Assembly: GCA_036924285.1 (NCBI GenBank)
Contig: JAYKYS010000002.1
Coordinates: 42,113,501 to 42,177,500 of the forward strand
DNA length: 64,000 nt
Source of the DNA: Asterella californica
Taxonomy: Eukaryota; Streptophyta; Marchantiopsida; Marchantiales; Aytoniaceae
Direction: 5' to 3'
How positions within the stretch are numbered: position 1 is the first letter of the stretch; each line of letters starts with the position of its first letter. Positions 1 to 11,170 of the stretch are shown here, in pieces. The position numbers and the translations under genes were made by a program. The notes below the pieces were generated by a model. The model saw only the letters and a program-made list of their open reading frames with translations. It was not told the DNA's origin and made no database searches.

Positions 1-2798
1 TTTGCAACTGGTGCAAAAGTTTCTCCATAATCAATCCCTTCTTGTTGCTGAAATCCTCTTGCTACTAACCTTGCTTTCAGCTTGTCAACTGAACCATCTG
101 ATTGTAGCTTGGTTTTGTAAATCCATTTGCATTGGATGGCTCTTTTTCCTCCTGGTAGCTTAACCAAATCCCACGTATGATTTTTGAGTAGCATTTTATA
201 CTCCTCTTGCATAGCTTGTCTCCAACCAAGATCTTTGTTAGCTTCTTCAAATGTAAGTGGATCATCCTCCTGAATACTTTCAGCAAGTCCACAGTAATCA
301 TCAAGTCTTGCTGGTGGTCTTCTAACTCTTTCTGATCTCCTTACTTGAGAATCTGCTGCATGTTGTAAGTCATCTCCTTTAGCTTCATGAATACTTGGTA
401 ACTCAGATTCAGAATTTTGTTGAAATTCAACTTGCTCTTCACTAGGATTAGTGAGAGATGTTGACTGCTCCAAGTCCACCTCAATATCAGATTCTGAATC
501 AATCTGATCTTCACTTGTAGGTAGCTTAAATCTGAATGTATCACAAGTTTCTTTCTCACCTTCCATCAGATCAGAATCCAACTCAGAGAATCTAACATCT
601 CTGCTGATGTGAGTCTTTCTTGTAGACTGATTGTATACTTTGTAACCCTTGGTTTGCTCAGCATAGCCCACAAATATACACTTCTCAGATTTTGCATCCA
701 ACTTCTGTCTCTTCTCATAATTGATGTGCATGTAAGCTGTGCACCCAAAAATCCTGAAGTGAGACACATCTGGTTTCACTCCTGTAAATGTCTCTTCAGG
801 TGTCTTGTGCTGCACAGCTGTTGTATATGCTCTGTTCATAATGTAAACAGCTGTGTTGCAAGCTTCAGCCCAAAAATAATTGGGAAGATTCTTGACCTTC
901 AGCATGGATCTGCCACTCTCCACAATCACTCTATTTTTCCTTTCAGCTACACCATTTTGTTGTGGAGTATAAGCTGTGGAAAGTTGCCTTTGAATACCAT
1001 GCTCTTCACAAAACTGAGTAAAGAGGTTAGAACAATATTCTCCTCCTCCATCTGATCTGAGAACTTTAATCTTCTTGTCACTTTGATTTTCTACAAGAGC
1101 CTTGAACTTCTTGAAGTATTCAAATACTTCAGACTTCTGTTTTAGGAAGTAGATCCATGTCTTTCTGCTCACATCATCAATAAATGTCAGAAAATACTTA
1201 CAGCCTCCAATAGAGCTTGTTTGCATAGGTCCACAAACATCTGAATGGACCAAAGCCAACAACTCTTTTGTTCTTGCACCTCCCTCCTTTGGAAAACTCT
1301 TTCTGCTTTGTTTTCCAAATATACATCCTTCACATATATCTCCAGTAGTTGGTAGCTTCATCCTTGGTAGTCCTTCTACCATATGATTATCCATCATATG
1401 TTTCAGACTTCCAAAGTTCAAGTGTGCAAATCTTTGGTGCCAAAGACTTGCTTGATTATAAGAATCAACAACCATAGAGACTTCTTGGACTTGAGGCTCA
1501 ACATTCAAGATATATAATCCTGACTTCTGATCTCTCCTTCCTGAAGCAATAACTCTCTGATTATGTGAACCATCCAGTATCTGCACCTTTGTATCATCAA
1601 AAATCACCTTCATTCCATGGTCTGTGATTTTTCCAACAGAAAACAAGTTCTTAGTGAGCTTTGGAATAAAGAGTACCTCTTGTATACTCTTCAGATCCCC
1701 TTCACTTGTTTTCACTGTCACAACTCCAGTACCTTGAACTTCACATCCTGTACCATCAGCTTGAGTAACCTTAGAGCCTGCTGTTGCTGAAAAGTCCTTC
1801 AAGAGTGATCTTTGGCTGGTCATGTGCTTAGAAGCACCAGAATCAATGTACCAATTCTTGTCTTCTGTTGTTGTAGATATCAAGCTGGTAATGAACATAT
1901 TACCAACATCCTTCTCTTCTTGTGCATCTTCTTGAGCAGCAACATTACTTGAAGTAGAATTCTGACCTTCATTTGCCTTTCTAGCATAGCAATCTTCAAT
2001 CTTGTGACCTTTCTTTCCACAGAAGAAACAAGTTCCCAACTTCTTTCTGCACTCTTCAATCTTGTGACCTTTCTTCTTACAGAATGAGCAGAAAGTTGTG
2101 CCTTGATTTCCTGAGTAGGAAGACCCATGTTTCTGAGATTGCTGCTGCTCTCTTCTGTAAGTCTTCACCATAAAAGCAGATCCTTGATTCTTCTGAGGGA
2201 AAAACTTTATGATCAGCTGCTCTTCTTCATGTAGTAAACTGCACAACTCCTCATAAGTTGGCATACTCTCCCTTCTGTTGATATCAGAAACAAAATGAAA
2301 ATATGGAGTACTAAGACTATTCAAAGTTATAGAAACTAGATCTTCATCACCATATGTCCCTCCTGCTCTGGTTAGCTGCACATAAATACCATCTATCTTC
2401 TCAAGGTGTTCATGAATATCTGCACTCTCATCCATCTTGATAGAGTGTAGATCATTCTTCAACTTTGCTACTCTATTTTTGCTCAGATTATCATATCTGC
2501 TAGCTAGCTTCTCCCAAGCTTCTCTTCCTGTATCACAAGCCTCAATGGTAAGCCTGATACTCTCCTTCACAGCAAGCAGAATATTGGCTAATGCTCTAGT
2601 TTGCTTCTTAATGAATCTTAGAGTTTCAGGAGAACTCTCATCATAAAATGGAGCAAGCTTCTCTTCTCCAGAAACCACACCCCATAAATCTTTCTCACTC
2701 AGAATGGCTTTCATGATCAGTTTCCAAGAACTGTAATTATTAGGACCTGAAAGCCTAGTGCTCTCATTCAAACCAAACTCACTGAAAGTAGCAGCCAT
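1..2798 (-). CDS. Copia gag-pol polyprotein, partial
   Basis: The single frame from the ATG at 2798 to the window edge has no stop. Order: a Copia-type gag opening with MAATFSEFG; two CX2CX4HX4C zinc knuckles from about residues 237 and 257; an aspartic protease with DSGAS near residue 319; an integrase with an HHCC zinc site near residues 450-495 and the D, D, E acidic triad near residues 519, 584 and 618 (HSDVCGP, RSDGGGEY, GVAERKN); a linker; then reverse transcriptase starting with KARLVARGF and IDYGETFAPVA at the window edge. All key residues in view are kept, so this part looks competent. Whether the RT catalytic YVDD and RNase H are intact cannot be seen here. Confidence 0.95.
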   Translation of the reverse strand, partial: MAATFSEFGLNESTRLSGPNNYSSWKLIMKAILSEKDLWGVVSGEEKLAPFYDESSPETLRFIKKQTRALANILLAVKESIRLTIEACDTGREAWEKLASRYDNLSKNRVAKLKNDLHSIKMDESADIHEHLEKIDGIYVQLTRAGGTYGDEDLVSITLNSLSTPYFHFVSDINRRESMPTYEELCSLLHEEEQLIIKFFPQKNQGSAFMVKTYRREQQQSQKHGSSYSGNQGTTFCSFCKKKGHKIEECRKKLGTCFFCGKKGHKIEDCYARKANEGQNSTSSNVAAQEDAQEEKDVGNMFITSLISTTTEDKNWYIDSGASKHMTSQRSLLKDFSATAGSKVTQADGTGCEVQGTGVVTVKTSEGDLKSIQEVLFIPKLTKNLFSVGKITDHGMKVIFDDTKVQILDGSHNQRVIASGRRDQKSGLYILNVEPQVQEVSMVVDSYNQASLWHQRFAHLNFGSLKHMMDNHMVEGLPRMKLPTTGDICEGCIFGKQSRKSFPKEGGARTKELLALVHSDVCGPMQTSSIGGCKYFLTFIDDVSRKTWIYFLKQKSEVFEYFKKFKALVENQSDKKIKVLRSDGGGEYCSNLFTQFCEEHGIQRQLSTAYTPQQNGVAERKNRVIVESGRSMLKVKNLPNYFWAEACNTAVYIMNRAYTTAVQHKTPEETFTGVKPDVSHFRIFGCTAYMHINYEKRQKLDAKSEKCIFVGYAEQTKGYKVYNQSTRKTHISRDVRFSELDSDLMEGEKETCDTFRFKLPTSEDQIDSESDIEVDLEQSTSLTNPSEEQVEFQQNSESELPSIHEAKGDDLQHAADSQVRRSERVRRPPARLDDYCGLAESIQEDDPLTFEEANKDLGWRQAMQEEYKMLLKNHTWDLVKLPGGKRAIQCKWIYKTKLQSDGSVDKLKARLVARGFQQQEGIDYGETFAPVA

Positions 2799-2892
2799 GG
2801 ATGCTATCTTGCTGAAAAGATGAGTCCAAAAAAAACCCCAGAAACTAAATACCAGATTATCAGAATTTTAAACTCTTAGCTTGAGAAACCTC

Positions 2893-2904
2893 GCTCTGAT
2901 ACCA
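2893..2904 (-). other. Primer binding site, initiator tRNA-Met
   Basis: The minus strand reads TGGTATCAGAGC directly after the LTR end. This is the classic plant retrotransposon site complementary to the 3' end of initiator tRNA-Met. It sets element orientation and the inner LTR boundary. The roughly 95-bp leader 2799-2892 links it to gag. Confidence 0.93.
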
Positions 2905-3307
2905 TGTTACAAAACTGAGAACTGTACTCCCAAGTCTCTCAGAATACAGAATTTATCTCCCACAACAGAATGCTACCAGCCTATTAGAACTGATAACAGA
3001 TCAGCCTGTTAAAACTAATCAGAAGGAGAACTGAACAGAAATATTCCGAGATGATATGTGCACAGCTTTACTTAGACTTCAGAACTGGTACAGACAGAAA
3101 GGGCCTCCGACTCATACTACTCTACAAAGAATGTGAGCTAATATACTATTGGTACATAACTGCTGTCACCTCAAAGTGACTTACCTAACTGCTGTCACAG
3201 TGCTTCTCACGTCACAAGTCATGTCACAAGTCACCTCTTCCTTTTTTTTTTCTTTTGTCTTTTTATCTTCCGCAGAGTTTAGATGTGACCTCTAATGATA
3301 TTTAACA
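2905..3307 (-). repeat. Copia-1 5' LTR (403 bp)
   Basis: On the element strand it starts TGTTAAATATC and ends TTTTGTAACA, with TGTTA/TAACA inverted ends. It abuts the primer binding site. A poly-T stretch near 3241-3250 on the plus strand corresponds to the A-rich run in the related LTR at 19801-19819. Confidence 0.9.
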
Positions 3308-4055
3308 AAAACTCATGTGAATGGTGAAGAACTTCCGAAGAGAACCGAGAACAAAGCTCCCCAATTCTTGTAAATCGCAAGAGCTCGAATTTTTTTACCT
3401 TTTTAGATTCAGACTATAGAAAGTCTGAAGGTGGTGTAGTGTGAATGTCCCCTTGCCTGAATCTACCGGTAGTCATCCGTTAAAGAAGGGAGTGATAAGC
3501 TGCAATGCGAATGGACTTTTATTTTCTCTGATATCAGCCTGAACCTACACCCTATCTGCTTATATGGTACATACCTATCTGGTCCTTTGATAAAGCTCTG
3601 AGACTGGCCCCCAGAGGCAATATAATTCTTGTAGGTATGGTACCATATTCTTCTTCATTTTCGGCTAGAACTAAATATGGTTTTAAATTACTTCTTTGCA
3701 AACAGGACTGTCAGCCTTGATAGTCTACTATTCCACGCGACGCTTGTCTTGCTATTGTGAAGAAAAATTCAATAAACTCGAAAGCCTTGAACGTGTAGCT
3801 TGGTATATTAGTCCAATACTTGCATACTTCACTATGATGTCTGTAATATTAATCGATACACTAAATGGGCGAAGAGAACTATCAACCACCTTTAGATCAG
3901 CTATTCCGAGATGCATATTCACTTCACCCTATCTCTCCGGTTGCGATCCCAGCTTCAGAGAAACTCTTTTTGGATCTGTTTACTATTATGTTTACATGCT
4001 TATTATTATTCACCTCTTCCATAGGAAAGATAGAAGAGGGTGCCGAGCTTAATTT

Positions 4056-4091
4056 ATTACCTAACCTTCCTGTAAGGAAAGGTTAGGTAAT
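4056..4091. repeat. Hairpin family copy 1
   Basis: ATTACCTAACCTT pairs with AAGGTTAGGTAAT across a short loop, a perfect 13-bp stem. Upstream sequence (cttccat...agcttaatttatta) is shared with copy 2 at 4658-4693, so the repeat is longer than the hairpin. Confidence 0.7.
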
Positions 4092-4657
4092 ATATTAGTC
4101 AGTGGTTTAATTTGCCTTAATAATAGATATTTCAAAAATCAAATTAATGCTTTTCGCTAGTAGATTCTCACGTTTCTTTTATGAGCTGTGTTTGGAGTTT
4201 TCTGTAACTCCAGATCCGGTTATTACTTAACCATTATAAATTAATTAATTTTCATACAAGTTTACTATATAATAATTACATGCTTTTTATAATAGAAAAG
4301 GTGCAAAAGTTCTCCAAAGGTGGTTTAGCATGCTTATTATCCACCATTCTCTGTTGTTGTGCGGAGACGGGGAAAAGGAAACTCCAAAAATGCATCATCA
4401 GAACACCGGTCCTTTTTTGCCAAATCGTTTCATTAGTCCTTCGTTGAAAGCTTTTAAATAAATGTAATGCATAAAGTCGATAATTAACTTTTTCTTTTAT
4501 TCTTTATTTTATTGCGCTTATTATTTTAGCCTCTTCGCTGTGGGGCTTGTAGCCGAATGATGTCGTCCTTTGTTCTTTCACACTTCTGTTCAAGAGTATA
4601 CCCGTGTATATTAGCCTCGCTTCCATCTGAAGATGGGAAAGGGTAGTTAGCTTAATT

Positions 4658-4693
4658 TATTACTTAACCTTTTCGTGAAGAAGGGTTGGACAT
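4658..4693. repeat. Hairpin family copy 2
   Basis: An imperfect hairpin (attacttaacctt ... aagggttgga) preceded by the same agcttaatttatta sequence as copy 1 and by a second small hairpin TTCCATC/GATGGGAA. Confidence 0.55.
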
Positions 4694-5522
4694 TAAATTA
4701 ATGTGCTAATTTATAATATACTAATTTCATTAGCAGATCCTGTCACTTATAGTCTCATAGGTGCTCCGCTCTGCAGTTAACTTATGGGTTATGTTTCACA
4801 ACGTGACACAGTCCTAACTACTGAGTGTCACCATTTTCTACTTTTGAGTCAAACACCTACACTGCATATAGTATATTAGTTCCCGTTATGGTCTCACAAC
4901 GTAGCACTAACTTCAACTACACTAATTCTGTGTCACTGAGATTGCATATTCACCCATGTACACTTGACGTTTTGAATGCGGAAGAGTACAAACAAGTATT
5001 TACGCTCCTCGTCCAATGACGATGGTGGTATTAAGGTTATCATCTCGTGCGTTCTTTTTTTACAAGGCGTAGCCACAAATAACAGATAAATTTGTTTCAT
5101 TTCACGACACTAAAGCCCGCCTCATTGTGGAAAAACAAGGCAATTATCGCCATGTACGGTACTGTATAACGTTACGGCAGCAAAACATGCTCCGGAAGCT
5201 TTTCTTTGCGGTCCTGGGAATTTCTGTTTTGCGTTTGGCTACTTTGAGGAAGGCTTTATTTTGGAGCGTAACATCCATTTGTTCATGCAGCACGACTTGT
5301 TCCTATCCATTTCATAAGCACTCTGTGGTTTTCGGTACTCGAAACATTCCCATCCAATTTACGATAACAACCCGAACGTCTTATTGGCACAAGTTTATTG
5401 TTTATTACTTATCAAATTTCGACACAAACGGCAGACTGCACTGGGACAGAAGCCATATGAACAGCGTGCACTGCGGCGGAACCCAACGCAACGCAAACGA
5501 GAAGTACAGTGGAAAACGAGCA

Positions 5523-5622
5523 CTGTACATATATACACAGAGCAGTATATATGTACAGTATATATACATAGAGCAGTTTTGAGGTCCCAAGTCTATACAC
5601 AGCCGAAGTATACTAGTATACT
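5523..5622. repeat. AT-rich palindromic patch
   Basis: CTGTACATATATA at 5523-5535 pairs perfectly with TATATATGTACAG at 5546-5558 around a 10-nt loop. At 5607-5622 there is a perfect 16-bp palindrome AGTATACTAGTATACT. Confidence 0.65.
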
Positions 5623-5939
5623 GCGGCGTGGAAGCAATGTTGTCCGTTCCGTATGAGCAAAGCGGTGCGGTGACAAAACAGAGCGACTTCTCGCTGTATT
5701 GTGTTCAACTCTTGTCCTCTACATGTAGTTTCAGCTTTCATCACTTCAGGTTCATGCGTCATAGATAAAGACGACTATGAGCTACCGGAAAAGTCATAGA
5801 CATAGAGCGTTGTCGCGCTACTTGGCGGCTACATGCTTGACTTCTACTCCGACGCTTGAGTTTAGTAGTTCTAGAAGTTAGCTCATATTACTTCTAGTCC
5901 TTTATGTATATGTTTGACACCTTTGCATACGGTGTTAAC

Positions 5940-7093
5940 ACTATTTTGAGTCTTAGTAGGTTGATTACCGTGTTGATAGGGCTTAAGCTCGTGGGTTGTA
6001 TTTGCATGTCGCCCATGCACGCTTTCTAGCTGATTTAAGTTATTTTTCAGGGCTGCGTGTCGTTATAGGTAGTTTAAGTTTTACGTTGGCACTGTAGGGA
6101 GCTTGACGTGGTAGCCTATGAGTGTAGATAAGTTACCAGGTAGTTTAAGGCACAAAAGGACAGTCAAGTGGAGCTATGAACTCCCATTGGTCCATTTTTG
6201 TATTTTGTAAAACTCTAAGTTTAGAAACAGAGCTCTAGAGTGGATTTCGAGCAATTGGCGAGGGATCTTTGAAATCTGAGAGCACAGGGAGATAGAGCTC
6301 GTCATGCCAAGCACTTCCAGTGAAATTTTCGATCGATTTGAGGCAATAAAGACGAAGTTATGACCAATTGAAGTTCGAATTGTGCTAAAATTGAATCACT
6401 TTTGTCGGATTTAGGGTTTTCAGTGTCACTCGCAGCAGATTTGAGGAATTTGCTTCAAAACTTCGAGATTGTGTTCTCTGCCAGCAGGGCAACGATTTCC
6501 CAAAAAGCTTCATATCGATTGAGCGACTGAGTAATTCAGGGCGGCCGCTGAAGCTGAGGGGGTCTGAAAAGCTCTTAATCTAGAGCAGCGACTTCAGAGG
6601 AGGAGATCTGGAGTTCTGTGTACATTCAGGAGTACCAACTTCACAGGGATGTTTAGCATCCTGTAGACTTCAAATACTGTGAGAATATTTGAAATTCATC
6701 GAGCCAATCTTCTGTTCTAGGTTGAAATAGCCATCTGGGTATCAAAAATTGCCATAATTTTCTTACTCAGAACTTTTCGGTCAACATCTCGGTGCTAGAA
6801 TTTGATCTCAGGGTGAAACTTCGTGTGTGTGTCCAGTAGTACCTCATTTACATGTAGGGGAAGTTTAGAAGTCTAAACCTTCATAGTTTTTCTCTCTTTG
6901 TGTGTCAAAGTTCACCGTCTAAATCTATTACTGCTAGTTAGACCTAAATTTCGCTTTTTGAGCATATTAGAGGATCCTACACAACTGTGTGAGTGTTTAT
7001 GGCCCCTGTTGTGACCTGAAAGCCAACCTCTTGAGTAAACAACCACAGCCAAAAGCTCGGCACTTTCCTAGATAGACGGATCACACTCCGACA
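5940..7093 (+). repeat. Gypsy-A-family LTR, 5'-truncated (LTR1)
   Basis: This is homologous over about 1.15 kb to the LTRs at 14530-15853, 38547-39725, 60548-61375 and 61615-62625. It begins inside the LTR (attttgagtcttagtaggttg) and lacks the TGTCGTGATG start and its palindrome. It ends ...CCGACA at 7093, matching the CA terminus of the family. It is closest to LTR2. No matching internal region adjoins it, so it is a truncated solo LTR. Confidence 0.82.
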
Positions 7094-7099
7094 GCGTGC

Positions 7100-8845
7100 A
7101 AAGGGTTCAAGATTGTGGACAAATTACCTTCATATGACCTAATCGCGGCAAGGTTACGGTCCAAAGCACTGCAAACTGGCATGTATTCGGACAAGACCTC
7201 CACCTCATTAAAGTTCGGGACGGTCCTCGTTCTTTGGACAGAAGGAGACGCTGCTAAGATATACTCCTCCTCCTCATCGAGAAGGTCAGCATCCGGTTGC
7301 TCGACTGTGAAGTATCGAGCTCTGGTCTGGGCGAAGAAAATGTTGTCGATATCCGCTATCGTGATTGTTTCGGGGCGGACGATTGCCTTTCACAAAGAGT
7401 CGCTTCTACTTTTTTGGATTCCACAAGCCATGAGCCATCTGCACGAAGGACTGTACTTACCCGATCGAATCATCGACCTAAGGCATGTCCTCAAAGTGGA
7501 ACTCAATGGATGCCTGCTTCTGTATTTATTAAACTGCAAAGCGCGCTGGAGAATGTTGTTCTGGTTCAATTCGACGCGGTTCTTAGTATCTACGGCACCG
7601 AACAAAGTAAACAGCTGTTCACCATCCTCAAGCATGTTGTTAGTAATATTCTTCATGCTGGATTTATGGTGAGCCTCAGACTTGTCCTTCATGCAGTAAC
7701 CGAGCATACCTACAAAGGTATGCATGCCCCGGTTTGTTAAAGGTTTTACACAAACCCCCCCCCCCCCCCCCCCAGGCCTGTCCACACCTTTCCACCCAAG
7801 AAGAGCGACCAAACGTTGCTTCACTTGCAAAGCACTTGTTCCTTGAAGACAAAGTACACCTTGTATGTGCAGATGCAAAAGACTTCCTCCCCTTTCGACC
7901 GAAAGCAAACCGTTATGGCACTCATCCTGGAGAAAGCGAGAAAGAAGGGGCCAGTACTTGTCCACATCGAGGTCAGCTCCGATGCAATTTACTGTAACAG
8001 AAACCTCAAGTCGTTTCGGGATGGACACATGACGCGTTCTGGTCGTCAGAGGTGGGACTGTCTGACGACGAGCTCTTGCTGCTCGTCTCAGTAGCATTTC
8101 CGAAACGAAAGTGTTTACAAGCAAAGCTATACAGTTTGGGATCTACGTCCTGACAGACGCAATGGACACATTTCAAACGATAGACGGCAAGAACAGTAGG
8201 TTTCAGAAGTCGAGGATCAGTGACAAACTGAAAAAACTTTGGATAAGAGAACAAGTTCGACTTACAATCCCGCAGCAGTATCCAAGAACCTTCCGTGTCA
8301 ATATAATGGAAAGGACCGTGCACAGTTTGGAGGCAAGATTTTGGTAGGGAGAAGGACTTACAAATGAGAACGTAATCGAGGGAAGGAAGCAAGAATTTGG
8401 GTGGGACAGAAGAGTAATGAAAATCAACGTAAACATATGACCTATACCTGTACAGCTCTAAATCGGAGAAAGACAAAAGAGAATTCGAATAAAGAGGATA
8501 CGGGGGCAAGGTGACGGGTTTCCAAAAACGATCGAGACAACAGGGCGGAGAGTGATGGCAGACAGCCTGAAAACTATCGAAACTGGGCTCCTGCAGCTGC
8601 TGAGGAGGAGTGGGAGGTGAATGGCACTTCGGAGGAGAAGAGACAAGTTCCAAACCGGGAGCAAGGCGCGCAAGAGGAGTAGACGGAATACTCAAATGCT
8701 CGTCGTCAGAAACGTCATCATCGGTTGGCTCGACAGCATCGGAGGGGTCATCAACAAGGACTTCCGACATACTTTCGGAGAGCAGAGAAAAGGTAGCAAA
8801 AGAACGAAGAGAACTTATCTGCTGAATTCGAAACTGCTGACGCAA
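7100..8845 (-). pseudogene. Replitron-like HUH transposase gene, copy 1, decayed
   Basis: Two overlapping frames on the minus strand. Frame one (8845 to 8006, 279 residues) has an acidic/proline-rich start, then a conserved domain ending in a Cys-rich block (CVHCVCQD, CKHFRFG). Frame two, offset by +1, carries the nicking domain: strand LEVSVTV at 8010-7989, an HUH motif HLH at 7875-7867 inside LLHLHIQG, and a YxxK motif (GYCMKD, Tyr at 7698-7696). HUH plus YxxK defines Rep-type single-strand nickases, and the layout resembles the Replitron transposons of green algae and plants. After a TGA at about 7392 the frame stays homologous to copy 2 to about 7100 (SEYMPVCSAL), and copy 2 has TGG there, so the TGA is probably a nonsense mutation. 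A run of 19 C inserts glycines ahead of the Tyr motif. Family name is inference. Confidence 0.68.
7755..7773. repeat. C19 homopolymer
   Basis: Nineteen consecutive C, read as six glycines inside the HUH protein between its RP and VCVK residues. Copy 2 has no such tract at the aligned place, so it is an expansion in copy 1. Its length may be unreliable in the assembly. Confidence 0.9.
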
Positions 8846-9700
8846 ATCCTCCTATTGGTATCGTGTCTTCCTTGCAACATCAGCAACACCTCCGCACGTC
8901 GGAGCATGTGTAAGTACATCGGCACCATCCCGAATCGCACCAACGGCAAGCAATCAGCAACTGCAGTCGCACGGTCTGATTTCCATCGTCTGCAAAATGA
9001 AACATTGGAGGCAAAGGAAACGTAGACAGCAGAACCAAACATTGCTAGCGAGACTGCCATCCAATCCGTCGAGTTCTTCCTTTGCCGAGTTACAGCAAAG
9101 AAAGAACGCGACGGGGAGGTTAGAAAAGAAACACACTGCGATAACATCGAGCAATCAAACACCGCGGTAACGCGACGACGAAGCAATTCGTGAGGGACGT
9201 GAGGGAAGTGAAGCTCAAAGTAGTAGAGGTCCGCGCGGTAGCGAGCAAAGAACAAAGACGATGGCGAGCGAAGGAAGAGGGCAGCGACCGAACGAAGCAA
9301 AGGACGTGAGGAAAACTCGTGAAGCGAGCGAGCGAACGAAGCGAAGCATGCAGGACGTGAGGGAAAGGAACGTGAAGCGAGCGGCCAGTGACCGAAGCAT
9401 GCAGCGACGTCCGCGCGGTCGGTTTTTTCAAAAACATCTGCCGTCAGCGAACACCGCCGAGAGCGTCTATTTAGTGGCCGCCTAAATACCTTCGCACATC
9501 GAATACATAACCGTAGACGGTTGACTGCTTTAGCTGGCAAATTTAATACAATAAAACGGCCGCGCTTACTGCTAAATAACCGGCAGCGAACCACAGCTTT
9601 GCGTGCGTTTCTTTGACATAACGCTCGTCCCTTGGACTCCCGCTGTACATTCACATTGGGGATGATATTCACTGCCTCAAACTATTAAGTTCAACCTCTA
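8846..9700. other. Purine-skewed, GC-rich flank of the HUH gene
   Basis: The 9120-9480 part is rich in repeated gcgagc, gaagcg and acgtgaggga words on the plus strand. Long open frames exist on the minus strand (8815-9672) but their translation is low-complexity Arg/Ser/Phe and they overlap the better-supported frame, so I do not call them genes. This could be the upstream region of the transposon. Confidence 0.4.
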
Positions 9701-10724
9701 GAATGGATTAGTTCCAGATGACCCGGAGTATTTAGCTAATCAAACCCCTAGAATGAATATAGTATATTAGTTCCAGACCCGGAGTTAGCATCAAGTAGAG
9801 TTTAGCAAAGACTTTCAAGAATGCATTGTATTGTCAATAGGTTTTAATTTAGATATGTTATCGTTCATGTAAGAAAAATGTGTAGCAGATAAAACTCTTC
9901 TTGATGTGTCTAATCCATATCACGAAGTATTTCCAGATGTTAGTCTACAGATTACATAGCCAATAAGAAAACAATGTTTTATCTTATACATGTTTCTTAA
10001 CAACGTGCAATAAACTTATCCTCAAATGTAATTTGGGATGTATATCTATTAGTCTATGCCGCTTGTATATTTATGTGGGTGTTATTTTTGAAGACCACTT
10101 CCATGCTCCCAAGAACTATCTTATGGGACAGTAGTATATGTCAGACGTAAAACAATTGCTCACGAGTTCATCCGCCGATGGTCTGAGTGCATTGAACAGG
10201 GGAGACACTGTGTCCATATTCTGAATACAGGTCCTTCGCAAACCTTCCACTGCTCGTGATTTCTTCTGAATGTTACTTGTGACGCAGATGTGTGAAATAA
10301 CGTTTTCGCTCGGATGGTCGAGGAACGTTACTGTTTTCTCTTATCTGTGTCTTTCAAGACACATACGCATAAATAGATTAAACTTACCTAACATAAACAA
10401 ACATATCCCGTTTCTCACGTTCACCCAGTACGATAAGATGCATAGATGCATATGGCATATGCATCTTACGGCGAATAAGAGATAAGAATTTATATCTCCC
10501 CTTGGACGGCTGGCTTCTTCCCATCTTGAGTTCGGTTCGTACAGCTGCTTGCCCTCATAATCGGGTCCTAGTAGCCGTGAAAGGTTTGAATCAAATACCT
10601 CACTGAACCGGATTCTTTTGAGATGAGTTTGAGTAAGTTGGTCATCATCCCCAAAAACAACTTAAAAGGATTGAAGAGCAGTTGGAACTCCTGCGAAATT
10701 GATTCTGATGGCTGTTGACGGTGG
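9701..10724. other. Intergenic with a short direct repeat
   Basis: Two diverged copies of cctagaatg...attagttccaga..acccggagt lie at about 9698-9790. Nothing else recognisable was seen up to 10724. Confidence 0.4.
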
Positions 10725-11170
10725 ACCCTCTAGCCCCTCCACGTTTTGACTGATAAATGTACTGCTTTCACATTTAAATTAATTGAAAATGATAATCGTT
10801 TTTCGTGCTTGGGAGATTACTCTCTGCCCGTTTATGTTGTCCGTGCTATCACCTAAACCGCGAGGGTTTCTCTGAGATTCACTTCCCTCTATCGGAGGGA
10901 AGCAAGAACTCTAAGACTGCGACCTCTGGTCGCACAAAATTTTGACTGAAATTCCGAACCGGAGACCTCCTTGCCCTGGACGAGCTCATCTGTCAGTGCG
11001 CTATTGCTTCACCATATCAGATCTTGACTCAAGTCACATCATAACACGTACTTCTCTCAATTCCGCTACACACTGTCCGGTGTGTGCTTGTTTGGGCAGC
11101 TACATTAACGCTGCAGCGTGCGAATGCAGAGCTTTAATCCATCAAAACGTGGAGGGGCTTGAGGGTTCTT
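10725..11170. repeat. Region bounded by 24-bp inverted repeats
   Basis: The sequence accctctagcccctccacg (continuing ttttga) at about 10726-10750 recurs inverted at about 11143-11168 with one mismatch. Inside are small perfect hairpins (CTTCCCTC/GGAGGGAAG near 10885, GCGACC/GGTCGC near 10920). It could be a small non-autonomous element or a fold-back, but target duplications were not evident. Confidence 0.45.

Larger units (their letters stand above)
1..3307 (-). mobile_element. Ty1/Copia retrotransposon Copia-1 (5' part)
   Basis: Read on the minus strand this is 5' LTR, primer binding site, leader, then a gag-pol frame that leaves the window at position 1. The 3' part of pol, the 3' LTR and the far target duplication lie outside. 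The LTR is related to the LTR at 19751-20175, so the plus-strand copy at 18168-20175 belongs to the same family. The bases just outside the LTR (3308-3312, aaaac) would be the target duplication if the other end matches. Confidence 0.95.
3308..5939. other. Intergenic, no convincing gene
   Basis: This 2.6-kb AT-rich stretch contains only short open frames. One at 3865-4086 (+, starting MGEENYQPPLDQ) looks somewhat protein-like but I do not recognise it. It also holds two members of a dispersed hairpin family (4056-4091, 4658-4693) and an AT-rich palindromic patch at 5523-5622. The right end is where a truncated Gypsy LTR begins. Confidence 0.5.

Noticed and set aside
5384..5656. ORFs over the palindromic patch
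   Set aside because: Translations consist of IYT/VYI repeats produced by the AT-rich palindromes on both strands.
8815..9672. 285-residue minus-strand ORF
   Set aside because: Translation is Arg/Ser/Phe-rich low complexity from a purine-skewed stretch, lacks motifs, and overlaps the better-supported transposase frame.
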